This document shows, piece by piece, positions 1 to 12,257 of a stretch of 64,000 bases of DNA. Origin of the DNA: Gymnopus androsaceus JB14. Lineage: Eukaryota > Basidiomycota > Agaricomycetes > Agaricales > Omphalotaceae. Location: contig ML769712.1 in NCBI GenBank assembly GCA_009733575.1, positions 1-64,000 on the forward strand, read 5' to 3'. The notes beneath the pieces were generated by a model that saw only the letters and a program-made list of their open reading frames with translations, searched no databases and was not told the DNA's origin. The position numbers were made by a program, and so were the translations under genes. The stretch's first letter is position 1. Every line of letters begins with the position of its first letter.

Positions 1-48
1 TTAATTCGAAATTGATCTCTATGTTGTCTCTATGTTTACGGTTTTTAG

Positions 49-1015
49 CTGGATATTCACTTGGATGGGCCAGGTGAGGACTGCATGAGCTTTTCATGTG
101 GTGCATACTTCCTAAGCAAATCCCCTATCGTCAGTTTTGCTGCAGATTATACCGTCCGAATGCCAGAAGAAATGCCATCATACAAGATTTTCTTCTGGAC
201 TTATGTTGGCCTTAATACCCCTCTCATCCTTGTTGAGATTCTCGGTGCAGCGGCCATGACAACGTTCAAGCAAAAGACGACATGGGCAGATGCTTACGCT
301 GATAATTCTGTCGGTGGGCTTTTGGGGGCAGGTCTAGCCGGTCCCATGGGTGGCTTTGGTTCGTTCTTGTTGGTGATTTTGGCACTCAGCGCTGTAGCCA
401 ATAACGTCCCCGATATGTATTCTCTGGCTTTGACTTTCCAGGTATGCAATATGATTCCATTCATCTTACTCCTTTTCTAACCAGACTGCCGCAGAATTTA
501 CATCCATATGCACAAGCGATACCTAGATTTGTGATAGTCATAATCGGAAGTGTCATCTACATTGTCCTAGCCATCATTGGTGCCGACCATTTCGAAGAAT
601 GGCTAGATACTCTTCTGGTCATAATCTCCTATTGGCTCGCCATTTTCTCGGCAATCCTCATTGAAGAGCACTTGATCTTCCGAAAAGGAAAGTGGTCAAA
701 TTACGTCGCGGATGATTTCAACAATTGGAGAAAGCTTCCACTGGGGAATTGCTAGCTTTATTGCTTTGGGATGTGGCGTGGCGGGCGCTGGTTCTTGGGA
801 TGGCGCAAGTTTGGTATATAGGTGTTATTGGACATATGATTGGTGATCCGGAATTCGGTGGTGATATCGGTGAGTGGGCACAAATCAACCGTTCTTGCGT
901 GCGCTCGAACTTGCTCGTTGATTGATTATACATAGGCTTCGAGTTGTCGTTTGCCTTTACCGCCATCACATACCCTCCTCTAAGATATTTGGAGAAGAAA
1001 TGGTGGGGATACTAA
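49..1015 (+). CDS. NCS1 purine-cytosine permease (Fcy2-like), 3' part, two frameshifts
   Basis: This is the C-terminal part of a nucleobase:cation symporter of the fungal Fcy2/purine-cytosine permease family, a plasma-membrane importer of purines and cytosine. Seen: exons 49-73, 135-441, 495-869 and 936-1015, with introns 74-134, 442-494 and 870-935. Recognisable blocks are AADYTVRMPEEMPSY, several hydrophobic membrane segments, PRFV, the LGMAQVWYIG segment and the terminal FTAITYPPLRYLEKK before the stop at 1013. The 5' part lies outside the window. Oddity: the frame changes twice inside exon 3, near 747 (GGGGAATT) and near 790 (GCTGG). Each is compatible with one extra base, and all residues read through in the family pattern once both are allowed for. 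Either this is a very young pseudogene or the assembly carries two one-base errors. Family call firm; functional status open. Confidence 0.85.
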
Positions 1016-1662
1016 ATGATTCAAAGCACCATGTGTATTTTTCTATTTCAAAGCTTAATGAATGTTAGGAACGAGTGCTCGGAGGATGATCACTGAACTT
1101 CACCATAACTTTACTTCCTTTCTAGCCACCAGATTTTGCACGGGTAATCACAGCAAAGAGGAAGCAGCAGGAGATTTTACAAAGGGAAAAACATTAAATG
1201 AATCCGTGTGTCGGAGTGTAAAGCTAGTCTTTTGTCATCGGAGGCTGCATGATACTATGAAGGAGATCATTCTGCAGTGAACGTAACAATGCAGCCGCCG
1301 ACTATGCCCCCAACAAGAATGAGAATATCTAGTGAATGTCTAGTGCCAATTGTGGATGAAGATTTACTAGCGACAGCAGAGTACTATTAAGTAACATGAC
1401 TTACTTCTAGATACAGTTTAAAGAGGTATGCGAAGAGCCAGTATACTACGTGCTGGTGGCTACAACTGGTACACCATCCTCTACCATTATAATGGCCATT
1501 ATATGAGATGAAGCACCAGTGTCTTAAGTGGTTCCAAATCATTCAGAAGAATTGACTGGATTTCTACTTGAATAGAATGTTGATTACAAATTTGTTAAGA
1601 GGAGATATTACTCCTGCTATGTACAATGTCGTCCCGTAAAGTTTGAAGAAGTGGATTCCGCT
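1016..1662. other. Intergenic, convergent 3' ends of permease and P450
   Basis: No supported gene. The stretch holds the 3' flanks of the plus-strand permease and the minus-strand P450, which converge here. The short open frame from 1062 has no recognisable family and is probably untranslated. Confidence 0.5.
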
Positions 1663-3875
1663 TCAGGAGAATCGAGAAATAAAGGTGCATTGGAAATCTG
1701 GTATTGGGCTGAAGTAGTACAACATGAAATTAGCATGGGCACAACTATTACAGATGCTAAAGGAGCCAACTTACTTGAGAATGTCCTTTGATGGTCCCCG
1801 CTTTACCTTAGTAGCATCTATGGATGGCTTGGGCTCAATAAGGAGTGCCCACAGAATAGTACAAATGTCTATAAATAAAGCATTGTCTGCAACGTGCCGC
1901 CCTACGCATACCCTGTATTCATTCCGCATCAGTACAAGTTCGCAGAAAGAAGAGAAGGAAAATAGCCTTCTGCCAAATCCATAAGCGCAATGCCCGTCCT
2001 CGGCTTCGTATTCATCTCGCAAGATAAATTCTGATCCCGTTTCTGACTCGGACCGTCGAAGAAATCGCTCTGGACGGAATTCATCCGCGTCAGCACCGTA
2101 TACCTTTTTGTCGCGATTCATTGACCTAGGAATGGAGTCGGTTCGTGCAGGAAATGCAAGTATGTAAAGATAAGCTGATTTACTTACCACACATTGGGTA
2201 TACACGAAGTTCCCTTGGGAATAAAGTACCCCTCGTACCAATCATCCTATGTACATTGTACAAGGGTTAGTAGTCAAATAAGACGGGAAAGACTGAATCC
2301 ACCTCCATCAGAACGTGTGGCACCGCCAGTGGTATCGCAGGTTGCCATCTGAGAACCTAATTCACAACTCAGTCAGTGACGGGAGCGATTTATTTTTGTA
2401 GCATCTACCTCTTTAACGATTGCTCTCACGTATGGTAGAAATGGCATATCAGAAAAAGCTGGGTTCCGGGATCTCCCTACGACTCGGTCAAGCTCTTTCT
2501 GCGCCTGTTCTTGAACATTCGGGTGGAGAATCATTGCATAGAGGAAAAAGGACAATGTGGTACTAGTCTAAAACATGTCATGAGTTATATAATTAGAACA
2601 AGAATGTAGGAAACGAAACTCACCGTTTCGACAGCGGCGACACTACACGGCAGTTAGCTTCAAATCAGTCTTAATATTGAAAAAATACGCGATTGTACCC
2701 GCCACCCAAGCTTGCTCGACATCTGACAAGCCCGTGGCTACTTTCTCATTCGCGAGACCAACACAAAAGCTCGATCTTTGGTTTTCATCCCGGACCTAAA
2801 CATCAACACAGATGAAAAATCAGAATAGGTTAAGTTTATGCGTCAAAAGACACCCACCGAATCATCGAAATTACTTTTCAAATATATCGGTCATTCTCTT
2901 AAAATCCGTCTTCGCGTCCCTCTTCCATTTGGCAATGACACCAGGGAGATAATCCAATATTGGCAGAACCTCTACGAGATGTGCGCCAGGATATAAGGCA
3001 TTGGTAAATCGATGTGCGATGTTACTGAGGGTATCAAGAGCATTGGATGTAATTTGAAGCTCTTGGTTTGCGTCATTCGATTCGGATGCTTGGTCTGTTT
3101 TTTCGGACCGATAGAGATTGTTTGCCATAGACAACCGAGATTATAGTCGAGGCAGCTCTATCAAATGTAATAGAGTGGGCTCTCCATGAATAATCATCGT
3201 AAAAGAAGAAGAAAAATGTACCCGTGAATTTTAGAGAGGCAAGGGCGTGGAGGTATCGCGCAAGAGAGTATGTGCAAGGATTACAGCTTCGTCAGTCTGA
3301 ACAGGTTGATACTGCGCGCTGATTCGAGTATTTGGCCTGTTCGCCGCATGCTCTGCCAACTAAGTATGATCGAACGTCAACGTTACCCCTAACTAACGGT
3401 CTTGGAGCAACAAACGTACAGTTTTCCATATCTTGCAAACGGCATGGCCAACTGACATCCAAGATATTCCCCTAATATGCTCCTGGGCCGATCTGAGTAG
3501 ATTGCAGATCGACGCTCCAGGAGCTCTGTGGCTGCGACTTTCGTGTTGAGAACGACGATATGTTGTCCGGCCATATTTAAATAAACGATAGGACCTAATA
3601 GAGTGGCAGAAGGTCAGATGATAGTCGATTCAGATGCGATGAATAGTATACGCACCGTATTCATACTTCCACCTATCGAACGTAAGCCAAGATACTGCTC
3701 CCAGTTGAAGAACGTTTCCTAGGATAGGCAGACCTCGAGGACCCGGTGGAAGTTGTTTCTGACTTTTGGTAAACACTCGAAGGATTAGGAGAATTGCCAA
3801 GATTGCGAGCCCAAAGAGCAGGGGGTCATCGTTCGTGAAAGTTCAAGGAAGAGAGAGATTCAATCCAATGGACAT
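1663..3875 (-). pseudogene. Cytochrome P450 monooxygenase, multi-exon, with stop and frameshift lesions
   Basis: A heme-thiolate monooxygenase of a basidiomycete P450 family; substrate unknown. Read on the minus strand, it has an N-terminal hydrophobic anchor (about 3760-3840) and the proline hinge LPPGPRGLPILGN. Then come the helix-K region with AIVKEVLRWQP spliced across 2360-2420, the EDDWYEGYFIPKG segment, the PERF-type FRPERFL, and the heme loop YGFGRR/VCVGRHVADNA split by an intron near 1960. The C-terminal exon ends with a TGA at 1663-1665. Introns of 50-65 bp fit throughout this 3' half. Lesions: the apparent start (ATG at 3873-3875) meets an in-frame TGA after ten codons. The helix-C region (about 3210-3355) reads in three different frames, so at least two indels are needed to join it. 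The 3' half is intact, so decay is recent or part of it is sequence error. P450 identity firm; pseudogene status likely. Confidence 0.8.
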
Positions 3876-4244
3876 TTAAGCTATGCCAATGGAGACAATG
3901 ACTGAACTTTACTTGCGAAATTCATCTAAAACGAAGAAGACAAACGTGGACTCGCAACAATGTATGTCGACAGATAGTACCCGAAAAATAGTCTTGATTG
4001 ATTTGGCCTAATCTCCCTTCATTGATTGGGCCTTGGAAGCTTGAAAGTGGGATATCATTCTCAAAGAGAGCCGGTGGAGCTGAGGTAGAAGCTGACAATC
4101 GGTAGGCGATTCCGACAGAAGTGGAAATAGAGAAAGAGTGAGATTTGTTTTCTGTAACGTATATACATTTGAGCTTTCGCTGCATGGCCAGTGTAGTACC
4201 TTGTTGTACGTGGAGGAAATCAATAGAATAGGTAGGGAATTTAT
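3876..4244. other. P450 upstream region, no gene supported
   Basis: Upstream flank of the P450 gene. A minus-strand open frame crosses it (3922-4338) but has no recognised domain. It is only partly shared with the downstream duplicate segment, so coding is not supported here. Confidence 0.4.
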
Positions 4245-4640
4245 CGAGTAATACCGTTCCTGAGAACGCCGATGCCACTTCAGGGTTGGAAGAAAGGAAG
4301 GAAGAATGGGGGAGATCTGTATGCAAAAGAACCGTCACCAGAACGCAGTAGAATGGTAAACCAAGGCATACCTTGAAAGTGAACGTAGCCTTGTAAGAGA
4401 AAACTTCCTCGAGGGAAGCATATACGAAAAATTGCCAACGATGGATTGCGATCCCTCGTACATCGACTGTAAGAAGTCCCCTTCAAGCGGAAACGTGATC
4501 AATCGGTGTACAGTTGCTGAGAAGGCCCCGAGCGGTTTATAGAATGGCTATCCAGACCGTCCTGCATGTTTCACCCAACGAATTCAGCCATAATGAAGGA
4601 ATCGTTGGATAATCTACAAGACATCACCGGCTGCCTTCAT
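4190..4640 (-). other. Possible spliced minus-strand reading frame in copy A
   Basis: On the minus strand the stretch reads as an exon ending at a good donor (TTTCAAG/gtatgcc), an intron of about 50 bp ending catacag, and a second exon containing LKWHRRSQE. The copy at 8254-8640 keeps the same junction and reads LKWCRRSQE, so the junction and the local peptide are conserved between duplicates. Upstream parts contain stops in one or other copy. No family recognised. It may be a decayed gene. Confidence 0.3.
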
Positions 4641-4979
4641 ATAGAGCGAAAGACATTTCAGCAAGTATTACTACGACTTCCAACGCTCGGTACTTGCAGG
4701 AAGGCAGCAGGCATCTTTGAGGACACCGTCGATGTCGATAGGTCTGTGGTCAATCCTGTGGTGGAAGAAGATAAACAGCTGCGGGAAAATGCTGCGGCAA
4801 TAAAACCTCGGCGGTAATGATAAGCGCCCACCTTCCTTCTTTCCCGGTTCGAGCTTGCTTGTTCATATGAATCGCGGAAACTCGCTGTTAATATTCTCTT
4901 TAGATCGAATGGTTCGAGTCGTACTCTCGTGCAGCTCAGCTTAGTACCAAGCAGGGCCGGATGCAGCTGAACAATCATA

Positions 4980-5520
4980 TCGATTAGCTTCGACCTTCAA
5001 GACTCAATGATTAATCATAATGGACCACCGACCCCTTCAATCGCGCTCGGGATGCGCTTGTGCGTATCGGTGGCCTAATACGGACTGGTACTATCATTCC
5101 TCGCGAATCCTCTGGACAAAGCCTTCAATCCCTCGTTCGTATAAAGGCTTTGCCAGTCATGGCCTCAAGTCTCAACTGCACCCAAGCCTTCGCATTTATA
5201 CGACTACAATTCCTAACGCCATTTCACGATGATCTTTGCGTATTCTGGAAAAGATATCATCGTTACTGAGGAAGATTATGTCGCAATGTTCATAGACGTC
5301 GATTCGCAAGATTCTACTACCAGGCGCGTATCGTGTATCTCCGTTTTTCTTCCTGTAGCCTAATGATTTTCCGCTTATTTGTAGCATACCCAAACATCCT
5401 CTCAAAAAATTCCGATTCTCGAAACTCTGCGAAGATTTACGCCCATCCACCTTTTCATCCAGCAACTCCTTAGAATCTTTCTCAACTTCACAAAGGAGTA
5501 GCACCTCGCGTGTATTCCGC
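4980..5520 (+). other. Conserved frame shared by the duplicate segments, unknown
   Basis: A plus-strand frame containing RTGTIIPRE, SLQSLVRIKALPVMASSLNC and TEEDYVAMFIDVDS is kept between this copy and 9190-9660 with few residue changes, but indels break it between blocks. A probable intron follows the VDS motif (gcgtatcgtg...tttgtag). I do not recognise the family. Conservation suggests a former gene in the duplicated unit. Confidence 0.3.
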
Positions 5521-5549
5521 ATGGTCAAAACGAATAAAAATGGTACTTA

Positions 5550-5625
5550 CTCAGAAAGGCTCGTCCTTTGCGAAGAGGACTCGAACCCATCTCTGGCGAC
5601 GTCTCAGCGCTACCAGAGAACTCCA
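5550..5625 (-). other. tRNA-like 3' half with B box (copy A)
   Basis: On the minus strand the sequence includes GGGTTCGAGTCCT, a match to the pol III B box (GGTTCGANTCC). It is followed by TCTTCGC and A, which resembles a T arm and the 3' acceptor strand of a leucine-type tRNA. Upstream lies CTCTGG...CCAGAG. No matching 5' acceptor strand is present, so this is not a functional tRNA; it looks like a tRNA-derived fragment or the head of a SINE. Equivalent positions in copy B (9735-9800) and copy C (12243-12305) keep it. Confidence 0.35.
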
Positions 5626-6025
5626 TTTACAATATTGAAATGGATACATTCTGCCCTCCTTCAAACCCACACCTCTTCATCCCTCGTTGCGTCTGGGTCC
5701 GAGCTTGTGGACATGGATGCCCTAATGCATCAATGGATGAATATTGACGAATTTACCAGCTCTCCCTAATCTCCATATTGCCAATTTATCTTATACGATA
5801 CTAGGACCGAACTCCCTCCCATCTCAATTCAAGAATATACCACTCGCCACACTGCACGTCTCCCTTGCGAAATCTGCAGCTCAGTACAATTCATCTTCTC
5901 TAAAGTATCTCGCGACACTGTACTGCAGCGCTATAATAATGATGGGCCCAGGCTAAGGGAAGGATCTTTCAAGTCGACCACTCTCTTCGATCAGTATACC
6001 TTGTTTTACTTACTCCTACTCTTCT

Positions 6026-6036
6026 GTGTATATACC
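6026..6036 (+). promoter_or_regulatory. TATA-like element upstream of F-box copy 1
   Basis: TGTATATACC about 95 bp before the start codon at 6127. The same element precedes copy 2 near 10207. Conservation between duplicates supports a promoter role, but the distance is long for a simple TATA box. Confidence 0.4.
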
Positions 6037-6126
6037 GTACTTGTACTCTAAAACAATGCTCAAGAGTAGATTTTCCTTGATAAGAGACGATCACGTGGAA
6101 ATGGACCAACTTGTCCCCGAACCACC

Positions 6127-7627
6127 ATGTCCGAATCGATTTTACCTGAAGAGATCCTTCATTCTGTGGTTGAATCTCTTGCCTACAATGCCGAATTTGT
6201 AGAACGCAATCTCTTCCGTTTTCACTGGAAGAATGCGACTAACGAGCTTTTCTCCTTTTCTGTCGCTTGCCACCAATTTCGACGAATTTCCTTGCCATTT
6301 CTCTTCTCGTATATCGAAATAAACGGAGATAAACACCTGGAGATGTTTAAAGATCAATGTATCTTGAATGCTTCCTTTGCAGAGTCTATTAAGTGTGTGT
6401 TACATTTCCTCATTCTGGATCATTCAAAAGGCATCGACCAGTCTGACTCTTGTACTTAGATCGCTGAGCGTGTCGTTTCCTTCAAGTTGGGAGAACACTT
6501 CCCACACCACCACGAACATGATGAAGCATCTCCTGCGCTACCTCAAACATTTATCGCAGCTCGATGTGAACTTTCGTATCGATATGTCATTACTTGTCGA
6601 CTTGAATCGCCACTCCCTCGAAACCGTCGTTGTTACTTCAATGGCGCAATTACCCGAGACATCGGGCTCTTCAGACTTAGGAGAAGATTCTCCTTGCAAC
6701 CGCTACGATTGATGACGGAGTCAACGGTAGACATCTTAAAGGGCATCTAGCTTGCGGCATGCAACTGAGGAGTTTTGTCATTCGTCAGGATCTCATGGAC
6801 AATTCATCCGGAATGCAGAAATTCAACGGCCTTAACGAGATTGAGGTGCAGCTGCTGAGTAACATGTCTTTTTCATGGCTTCCTGAATTCACTCGTGCAC
6901 ATCCACTTCTCAAGAAAATCAGCTTCAAAGATAGTTTTGATTTTCTGAAATCCAAGCATCACACGATTCCTTTCATCCAGCCATTATGTGAAGCACTCCA
7001 TAAAGAGGGTGTTTACACCGCCGTACGGATCCTAGGTTTTTCTGTTACTCGAACAAGTTGTTCAACGTCAACTACAGACATGACTCGCAATTGGGAGGTT
7101 ACTGGATTGTATCTATGGGATGTTGGGGACCGTCTTGTTCTTCCTATTGTGCATTCTCTGTTTCCCCGGATCTCTACATTGACTCTCGAGCGCGGATGCG
7201 GCCGTATAGTATGTCTGTGTAATTTCCTCTCTTTGAATTCGCATTGATTATTTTCCAGGGCGAACTGATCACTTTCCTCAGCCCTTTTTCTTCACTTCAA
7301 GTCCTAACCTTGCGCTTCTGTTTCCAATATCTGGAACTAGGATTTTCATGGCTTGGAAATCATCCCCGGCTCCCGGCAGACCCTTTCGACACTGAAGCTG
7401 GGATGATTCAGCACATATCCCGTATTGCACGCGAGATCCCCTCTATTGAGGCGTTTTACATTGAAGAGCAGGACTCTCACAGGGATAGTTTTTGGGCTTT
7501 CCGAGGCTGGATTGACGCGCGGAAAGATATGACAGAGGTTTTGACCATGATTAGGCAAAGACAAAGTGTTGGCGATTATATGGCGAGCATATCTCACAAA
7601 CATTCCACCATTATGTTCTTCATATGA
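6127..7627 (+). CDS. F-box-like protein, copy 1 (frameshifted)
   Basis: A member of the large basidiomycete F-box-like family, probably a substrate adaptor of SCF ubiquitin ligases by analogy. The N terminus MSESILPEEILHSVVESLA has the LPxEIL start of an F-box helix. A block rich in leucine and isoleucine follows, without clear leucine-rich repeats. Introns: 6393-6459 (the same junction is used in copy 2) and 7209-7258, both with good donors and acceptors. Lesion: between about 6690 and 6770 the frame must shift to pass from SSDLGEDS to CGMQLRSFVIRQ; copy 2 needs a shift in the same area. The protein ends at 7627. Start chosen because the same ATG and upstream TATATA are kept in copy 2. Status: possibly a pseudogene or a one-base error. 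F-box call moderate. Confidence 0.6.
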
Positions 7628-7642
7628 TGGCTTTTTGTTCAC

Positions 7643-8404
7643 TGTTATTTTTTTCTAATAATATGTCTCTTCGCTTTCCCCTGACTCGTATAAAGCTTCC
7701 TTCATTTAGTATTCCTCTAATGATATCGGACAAAGATAGGCCTAAAGCAGTCCCCTATAAGAGGTTGACATTACGAATGTAATTAAAGGGGCCAAGCCCT
7801 CTAACAAGGTTTCTTACTTTTCGTCAACGTCTTAGAGGGATTGGTCATCAAGCTAGGACAAAGATCATCTGAAGCATAGCTATGTTGTGCACTGCAGGGA
7901 AGGAAGGCTGGTAGAAGTTTTCGGGATATTTAAAAGAAGGATCCCGATTCGAGCCATCCTATTCATATCCTCTTTCGGACTCATCGATTTAGTACTCATG
8001 ATTCATTCTTGTAGGTTAACAAGGTTCATTTCAACCTGGGTGTCTTATAGTTCTTTCATAGTTATACTTCATGCAACGCCGATCATGATCTTCATCTACC
8101 ATGCACAACTTGGCCCCATAATGCTTCTTGCCCACTGGTAATGCAGAGTTCTCTGGTGAATTCCTGAAAATATCACAACCAAAAGCGGACGCATGAAGAT
8201 GATATTGAGAAGTTTAGCTTGTCGAACGGCAGCTAGGCGCTAAGGCTAAAGAATCAGGCTGGCAAATCCTTCACCTCTTCGGTCAGACGAAGAGAGATCC
8301 CCCCTTGAATTGCCTTGGACACTGGCGTCATTGGACTCGTACGCTCATGCTTCATTTTGGGATGTAATTCTGGGCCTGTGAAAAGGTACTGCACACAACG
8401 GATT
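7643..8404. other. Spacer between duplicates, with a fragment recurring at 14.9 kb
   Basis: No gene supported. The part around 8040-8125 (ATGCAACGCCGATCATGATC and flanks) recurs at 14926-14995, where a Harbinger element has inserted into the matching CATAA site. The copy here therefore preserves the empty target. Confidence 0.55.
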
Positions 8405-9734
8405 GAGTAATATGATTCCTGAGAGCGCCGACACCACTTCAGGGTAAGAAAAGGAGAGATCTGTACATGCAAAAGAACTAAGTCAGAACACAGTACTCAA
8501 AATTGTAAACCAGGGCGTACCTTAAAAGCGAGCCTAGCCTTGTAAGAGAAAAACTTCCTCAAGGGAAGTATATACTTCATTGAAAAATTGCCAACAATAG
8601 ACATTGCCCTCGTGCATCGACTATAAGAAGTCCCCTTCAAGTGTAGCAGCGTTGGATCGGTGCAAACTCCCTTGCTGAAGTTCCTTGGCGGTGTATACAA
8701 TAACCAGCTGAGACAGTCCTGCAAAAATTTCCCAACGAATCCAGACCTCTGTGGTGAGAGAAATCGTTAAGTTCTACAGGACTTCACCAGCAGCCTCCAT
8801 ATAACCAGACCAAAGGCCATCAAGTAGTTACAGCGATATCCCAACCATCTAAACCTGCAGGAAGGCAGCGGGCATCTTTGAGGACGCCGTCGATGTCGAT
8901 AGGTCTGTGGTCAATCCTGTGGTGGAAGAAAGATAACAAGCTGCAGGAAAATGCTGCGGCAATAAAACCTCGGTGGCGGTGATAAGCGCCCACCTTCCTT
9001 CTTTCCTACAAAACGTCGATTCGAATTAAATCTACGTCGCTGGTGAGCTTGCTTGTTCATATGAATCGCGGAAACCCGCTGTGAATATTATCTTTAGATC
9101 GAATGGTGCGAGTTTTACTCTCGTGCAGCTTAGCTTATAACCAAGCAAGGCCGGATGCAGCTGAACAATCATATCGATTAGCTTCGACCTTTAAGACTCA
9201 ATGATTAATCATAATGGACTACCGACCCCTTCAATCGCGCTCGGGATGCACTTGTACCGTGTCGGTAGCCTAATACGGACTGGTACCATCATTCCTCGCG
9301 AATTCTCTGGACAAAGCCTTCAATCTCTCGTTCGTATAAAGGCTTTACCAGTCATGGCCTCAAGTCTCAACTGCAACCAAGCCTTCGCATTTATACGACT
9401 ACTTTCACGATGATCTTTGCGTTCGCTGGAAATGATATCATTGTCACTGAGGAAGATTATGTCGCAATGTTCATAGACGTCGATTCGAAAGATACTCCAA
9501 TCAGGTGCGTATCGTGTATCTCCATTTTTCTTCCTGTATGGCCTGATGATTTTCCACATATTTGTAGCATACCCAAACATCCTCTCAAAAATTTCCGATT
9601 CTCGAAACTCTGCGAAGATTTACGCCCATCTACCTTTTCATCCAGCAACTCCTTAGAGTCTTTCTCAACTTCACAAAGGAGTAGCACCTCGCGTGTATTC
9701 GCATGGTCGAAACGAATAACAATGGTACTTACTC

Positions 9735-9800
9735 GGAAAGGCTCGTCCTTTGCGAAGAGGACTCGAACCCCATCTCTGGCGACGTCTTAGCGCTACCAGA
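9735..9800 (-). other. tRNA-like 3' half with B box (copy B)
   Basis: Minus-strand GGGTTCGAGTCCTC matches the pol III B box, followed by TTCGCA as in copy A. The acceptor 5' strand is again missing. Interpreted as a tRNA-derived fragment carried along in the duplication. Confidence 0.35.
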
Positions 9801-10305
9801 GAATTCCATTTACAATATTGAAATGGATACATTCTGCCCTCCTTCAACCCACACCTCTTCATTCCTCGTTGCATCTGGGTCCGAGCTTGTGGACATGGAT
9901 GCCTTTAATGCATCAATGGATGAATATTGACGAATTTACCAGCTCTCCCTAATCTCCATATTGCCAATTTATCTTAAACGATACTAGGACCGAACCCTCC
10001 CATTTCAATTCACATCTCAGGCCTTCAATTTTAGAATATACCGCTCGCCACACTGCGCGTCTCTCCATCTTGCGAAATCTGCAGCTCTCTACAATTCGTT
10101 TCTCTAAAATATCTCCCGACACTAATTGAGTCTCAGGGAAGGGACTTTCAAGTCGACCACTGTCTTCAATCAGTATAGCTTTTTTTACTTGCTCCTACTC
10201 TCCTGTGTATATACCGTACTTGTACTCTAAAACAGTCAGTTTCCTTGCTGCTCAATCGAGTAAAGAAACGGTCACGTGGGAGTGACCCAACCTGTCTCAA
10301 ACCCC

Positions 10306-11930
10306 ATGTCCGAATCGATTTTACCTGAAGAGATCCTTCATTCTGTGGTCGAGTCGCTCGCCTACAATCCCGAATTCGTAGAACGCAAATCTCCTCCGTT
10401 TTCACTCGAAAAACGCGACCAGCGAGCTTTCTCCTTTCTGTCGCTTGCCACCAATTTCGACGAATTTCCTTGCCCTTTCTCTTCTCATATATTAGAAGTA
10501 GATGGAGCTGAACACCTGAAGATGTTTCAAGATCAATGTATCTCGAATACCTCCTTTGCAGCGTCTATTAGGTGTGCTAGATTTCCTCCATCTGGATCAT
10601 TCAAAAGGCATCGCTGATTGTACTTAGATCGCTGAGTGTGTCGCTTCCTGGGCAGAACACTTTCCAAATTACCAGCATGATGAAACCTCTCCTGTGCTAT
10701 CTCAAAGATCTATCGCAGCTCGATGCACGCTTTCGTATCGATATTCCATTACTCGCCGAATTGAATCGCCACTCCGTCAAAACCGTCGTTGTTACTTCAT
10801 TGGCGAAATTACCCAAGACATTAGGCTCTCCAGACTTGGAGAAGATCATCCTTTGCGGACGCTAAGATTGATGGACTTGACAGTAGATATCGAGTCTTCA
10901 ATGGGCATCTGGCTTGCGGCATGCAAGTGAGAAGTCTTGTCGTTCGCCATGATCTCATGGATAATTCATCCGGAATGCAGAAATTCAACGGCCTTCGCGA
11001 AGTCGAAGTGCAACTGAAGAAGGATATGTCTTTTTCATGGCTTCTTGGATTCACTCGTGCGCATCCACATCTCAAGAGAATCAGCTTCATAGATGGTTTT
11101 GATTTTCTGAGATCCAGTAACACGGTTCCTTTCATTCAGCCACTGTTCGAGGCGCTCCGTCAACAGGGTGTTTACAACGCTGTACGGATCCAAGGCTTTT
11201 CTGTTACTCGGTCGATTCCTTCGGCGTCATCTACAGACGTGACTGGTGATTGGGAGGTCACTGGATTGCATCTGAGGCAGGTTGCGGACCGTCACATTCT
11301 GCGTATCGTGCATTTTCTGTTTCCCCTATATCTCTAAATTGACTCTCCAGCATGGATGCGGCCGTATAGTACGTTTCTGTGCGCTCTTCTTTCTTTAATC
11401 TACATTAATTATTCTCCAGGACGAACTGATCACTTTACTCCGGCCATTTTTCTTCACTCCAAGTCCTGACCTTACGATTCTGTTACCAATTCCTGGAAAT
11501 GGGAAATCCATGGCCTGCAGATCATCGTCGTCTCCCAGGCTTCGTTGAAACTGAAGCTGGGTTAATTCAACACACATCCCGTATTGCACGCGAGATCCCA
11601 TCCATTGAGGCGTTTTACCTTGAAGAGCAGGAGAGTAGCAGTGTGGAGGATGAACCTTGGTCTTTTCGAGGCTGGATTGATGCGCGGAAAGATATGACGA
11701 AGCTTTTAGCCATGATGCCTTCCTCCGAGTCGAGGCGATGTGTCAGCCGTTTCACTGGCATGGAGGATGAACCTTGGTCTTCTCGAGGTTGGATTGTTGC
11801 GCAGACGAATGTTCTAGCCATGATGCCTTCCTCCGAGTCGAGGGGAGGTGTCAGCCGTTTCATTGGCAATTATATGGCGAAATGCCAGTATATATCTCAA
11901 AAACATTCCGGCATTACATTCTTTATATAA
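10306..11930 (+). pseudogene. F-box-like protein, copy 2 (several frameshifts)
   Basis: Duplicate of the gene at 6127. It begins with the same MSESILPEEILHSVVESLA, but the frame slips soon after (near 10390, where copy 1 reads NLFRF). It returns across the shared intron junction (AG/gtgtgc...ttgtacttag, ending near 10627). It slips again near 10860 and in the last third (about 11335-11510). The C-terminal part carries an extra in-frame duplication: EDEPW-(S)FRGW-type blocks at about 11647-11690 and 11763-11800, each followed by MMPSSESR. With four or more lesions this copy is probably a pseudogene. Confidence 0.6.
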
Positions 11931-12257
11931 GGGCTTTTAGTTTATGTTTTCCAGATACTGTATCATTCTCCAGCATAATATGACTTGCAAACATTCCAAC
12001 GCTACGTTCTTCGTATAATGACTTTTAGTTCGCTACTATTTTTGCTCTAACACTATGTCTCTATACATCTGGCTTCGATTACAGTTGGCGTAACATCGGA
12101 TACGCGTTACTTTCGTTTTCCCCTGATTCGTTCGAAGCTTCCTTCGATTAGTATTCCGATATTAGCCATCCTCGACCGACCTAAATCGTCATTCCGCCAG
12201 CGGATAAACACCGAAAAATGATTTGCCATCAACACTACTTGGAAAGGCTCGTACTTT

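Larger units (their letters stand above)
4245..7640 (+). repeat. Segmental duplication, copy A
   Basis: This block is repeated in the same orientation at 8405-11935 (copy B). The two share, in order: a spliced minus-strand frame at the left edge, the AAAACCTCGG segment near 4800/8965, the IRTGTIIPRE frame near 5090/9260, a tRNA-like minus-strand element at 5550-5620/9735-9800, a TATATA promoter element near 6030/10208, and the F-box-like gene. The copies differ by many substitutions and small indels, so the duplication is not recent. Confidence 0.85.
8405..11935 (+). repeat. Segmental duplication, copy B
   Basis: Second copy of the block at 4245-7640, same orientation, about 4.16 kb downstream. 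It carries the same series of landmarks, including the minus-strand spliced frame (8254-8640), the B-box fragment (9735-9800), the TATATA element (about 10207) and F-box copy 2. Confidence 0.85.

Noticed and set aside
5555..5625. A functional tRNA gene on the minus strand
   Set aside because: B box and 3' acceptor-like bases are present, but no matching 5' acceptor strand or anticodon arm can be drawn.
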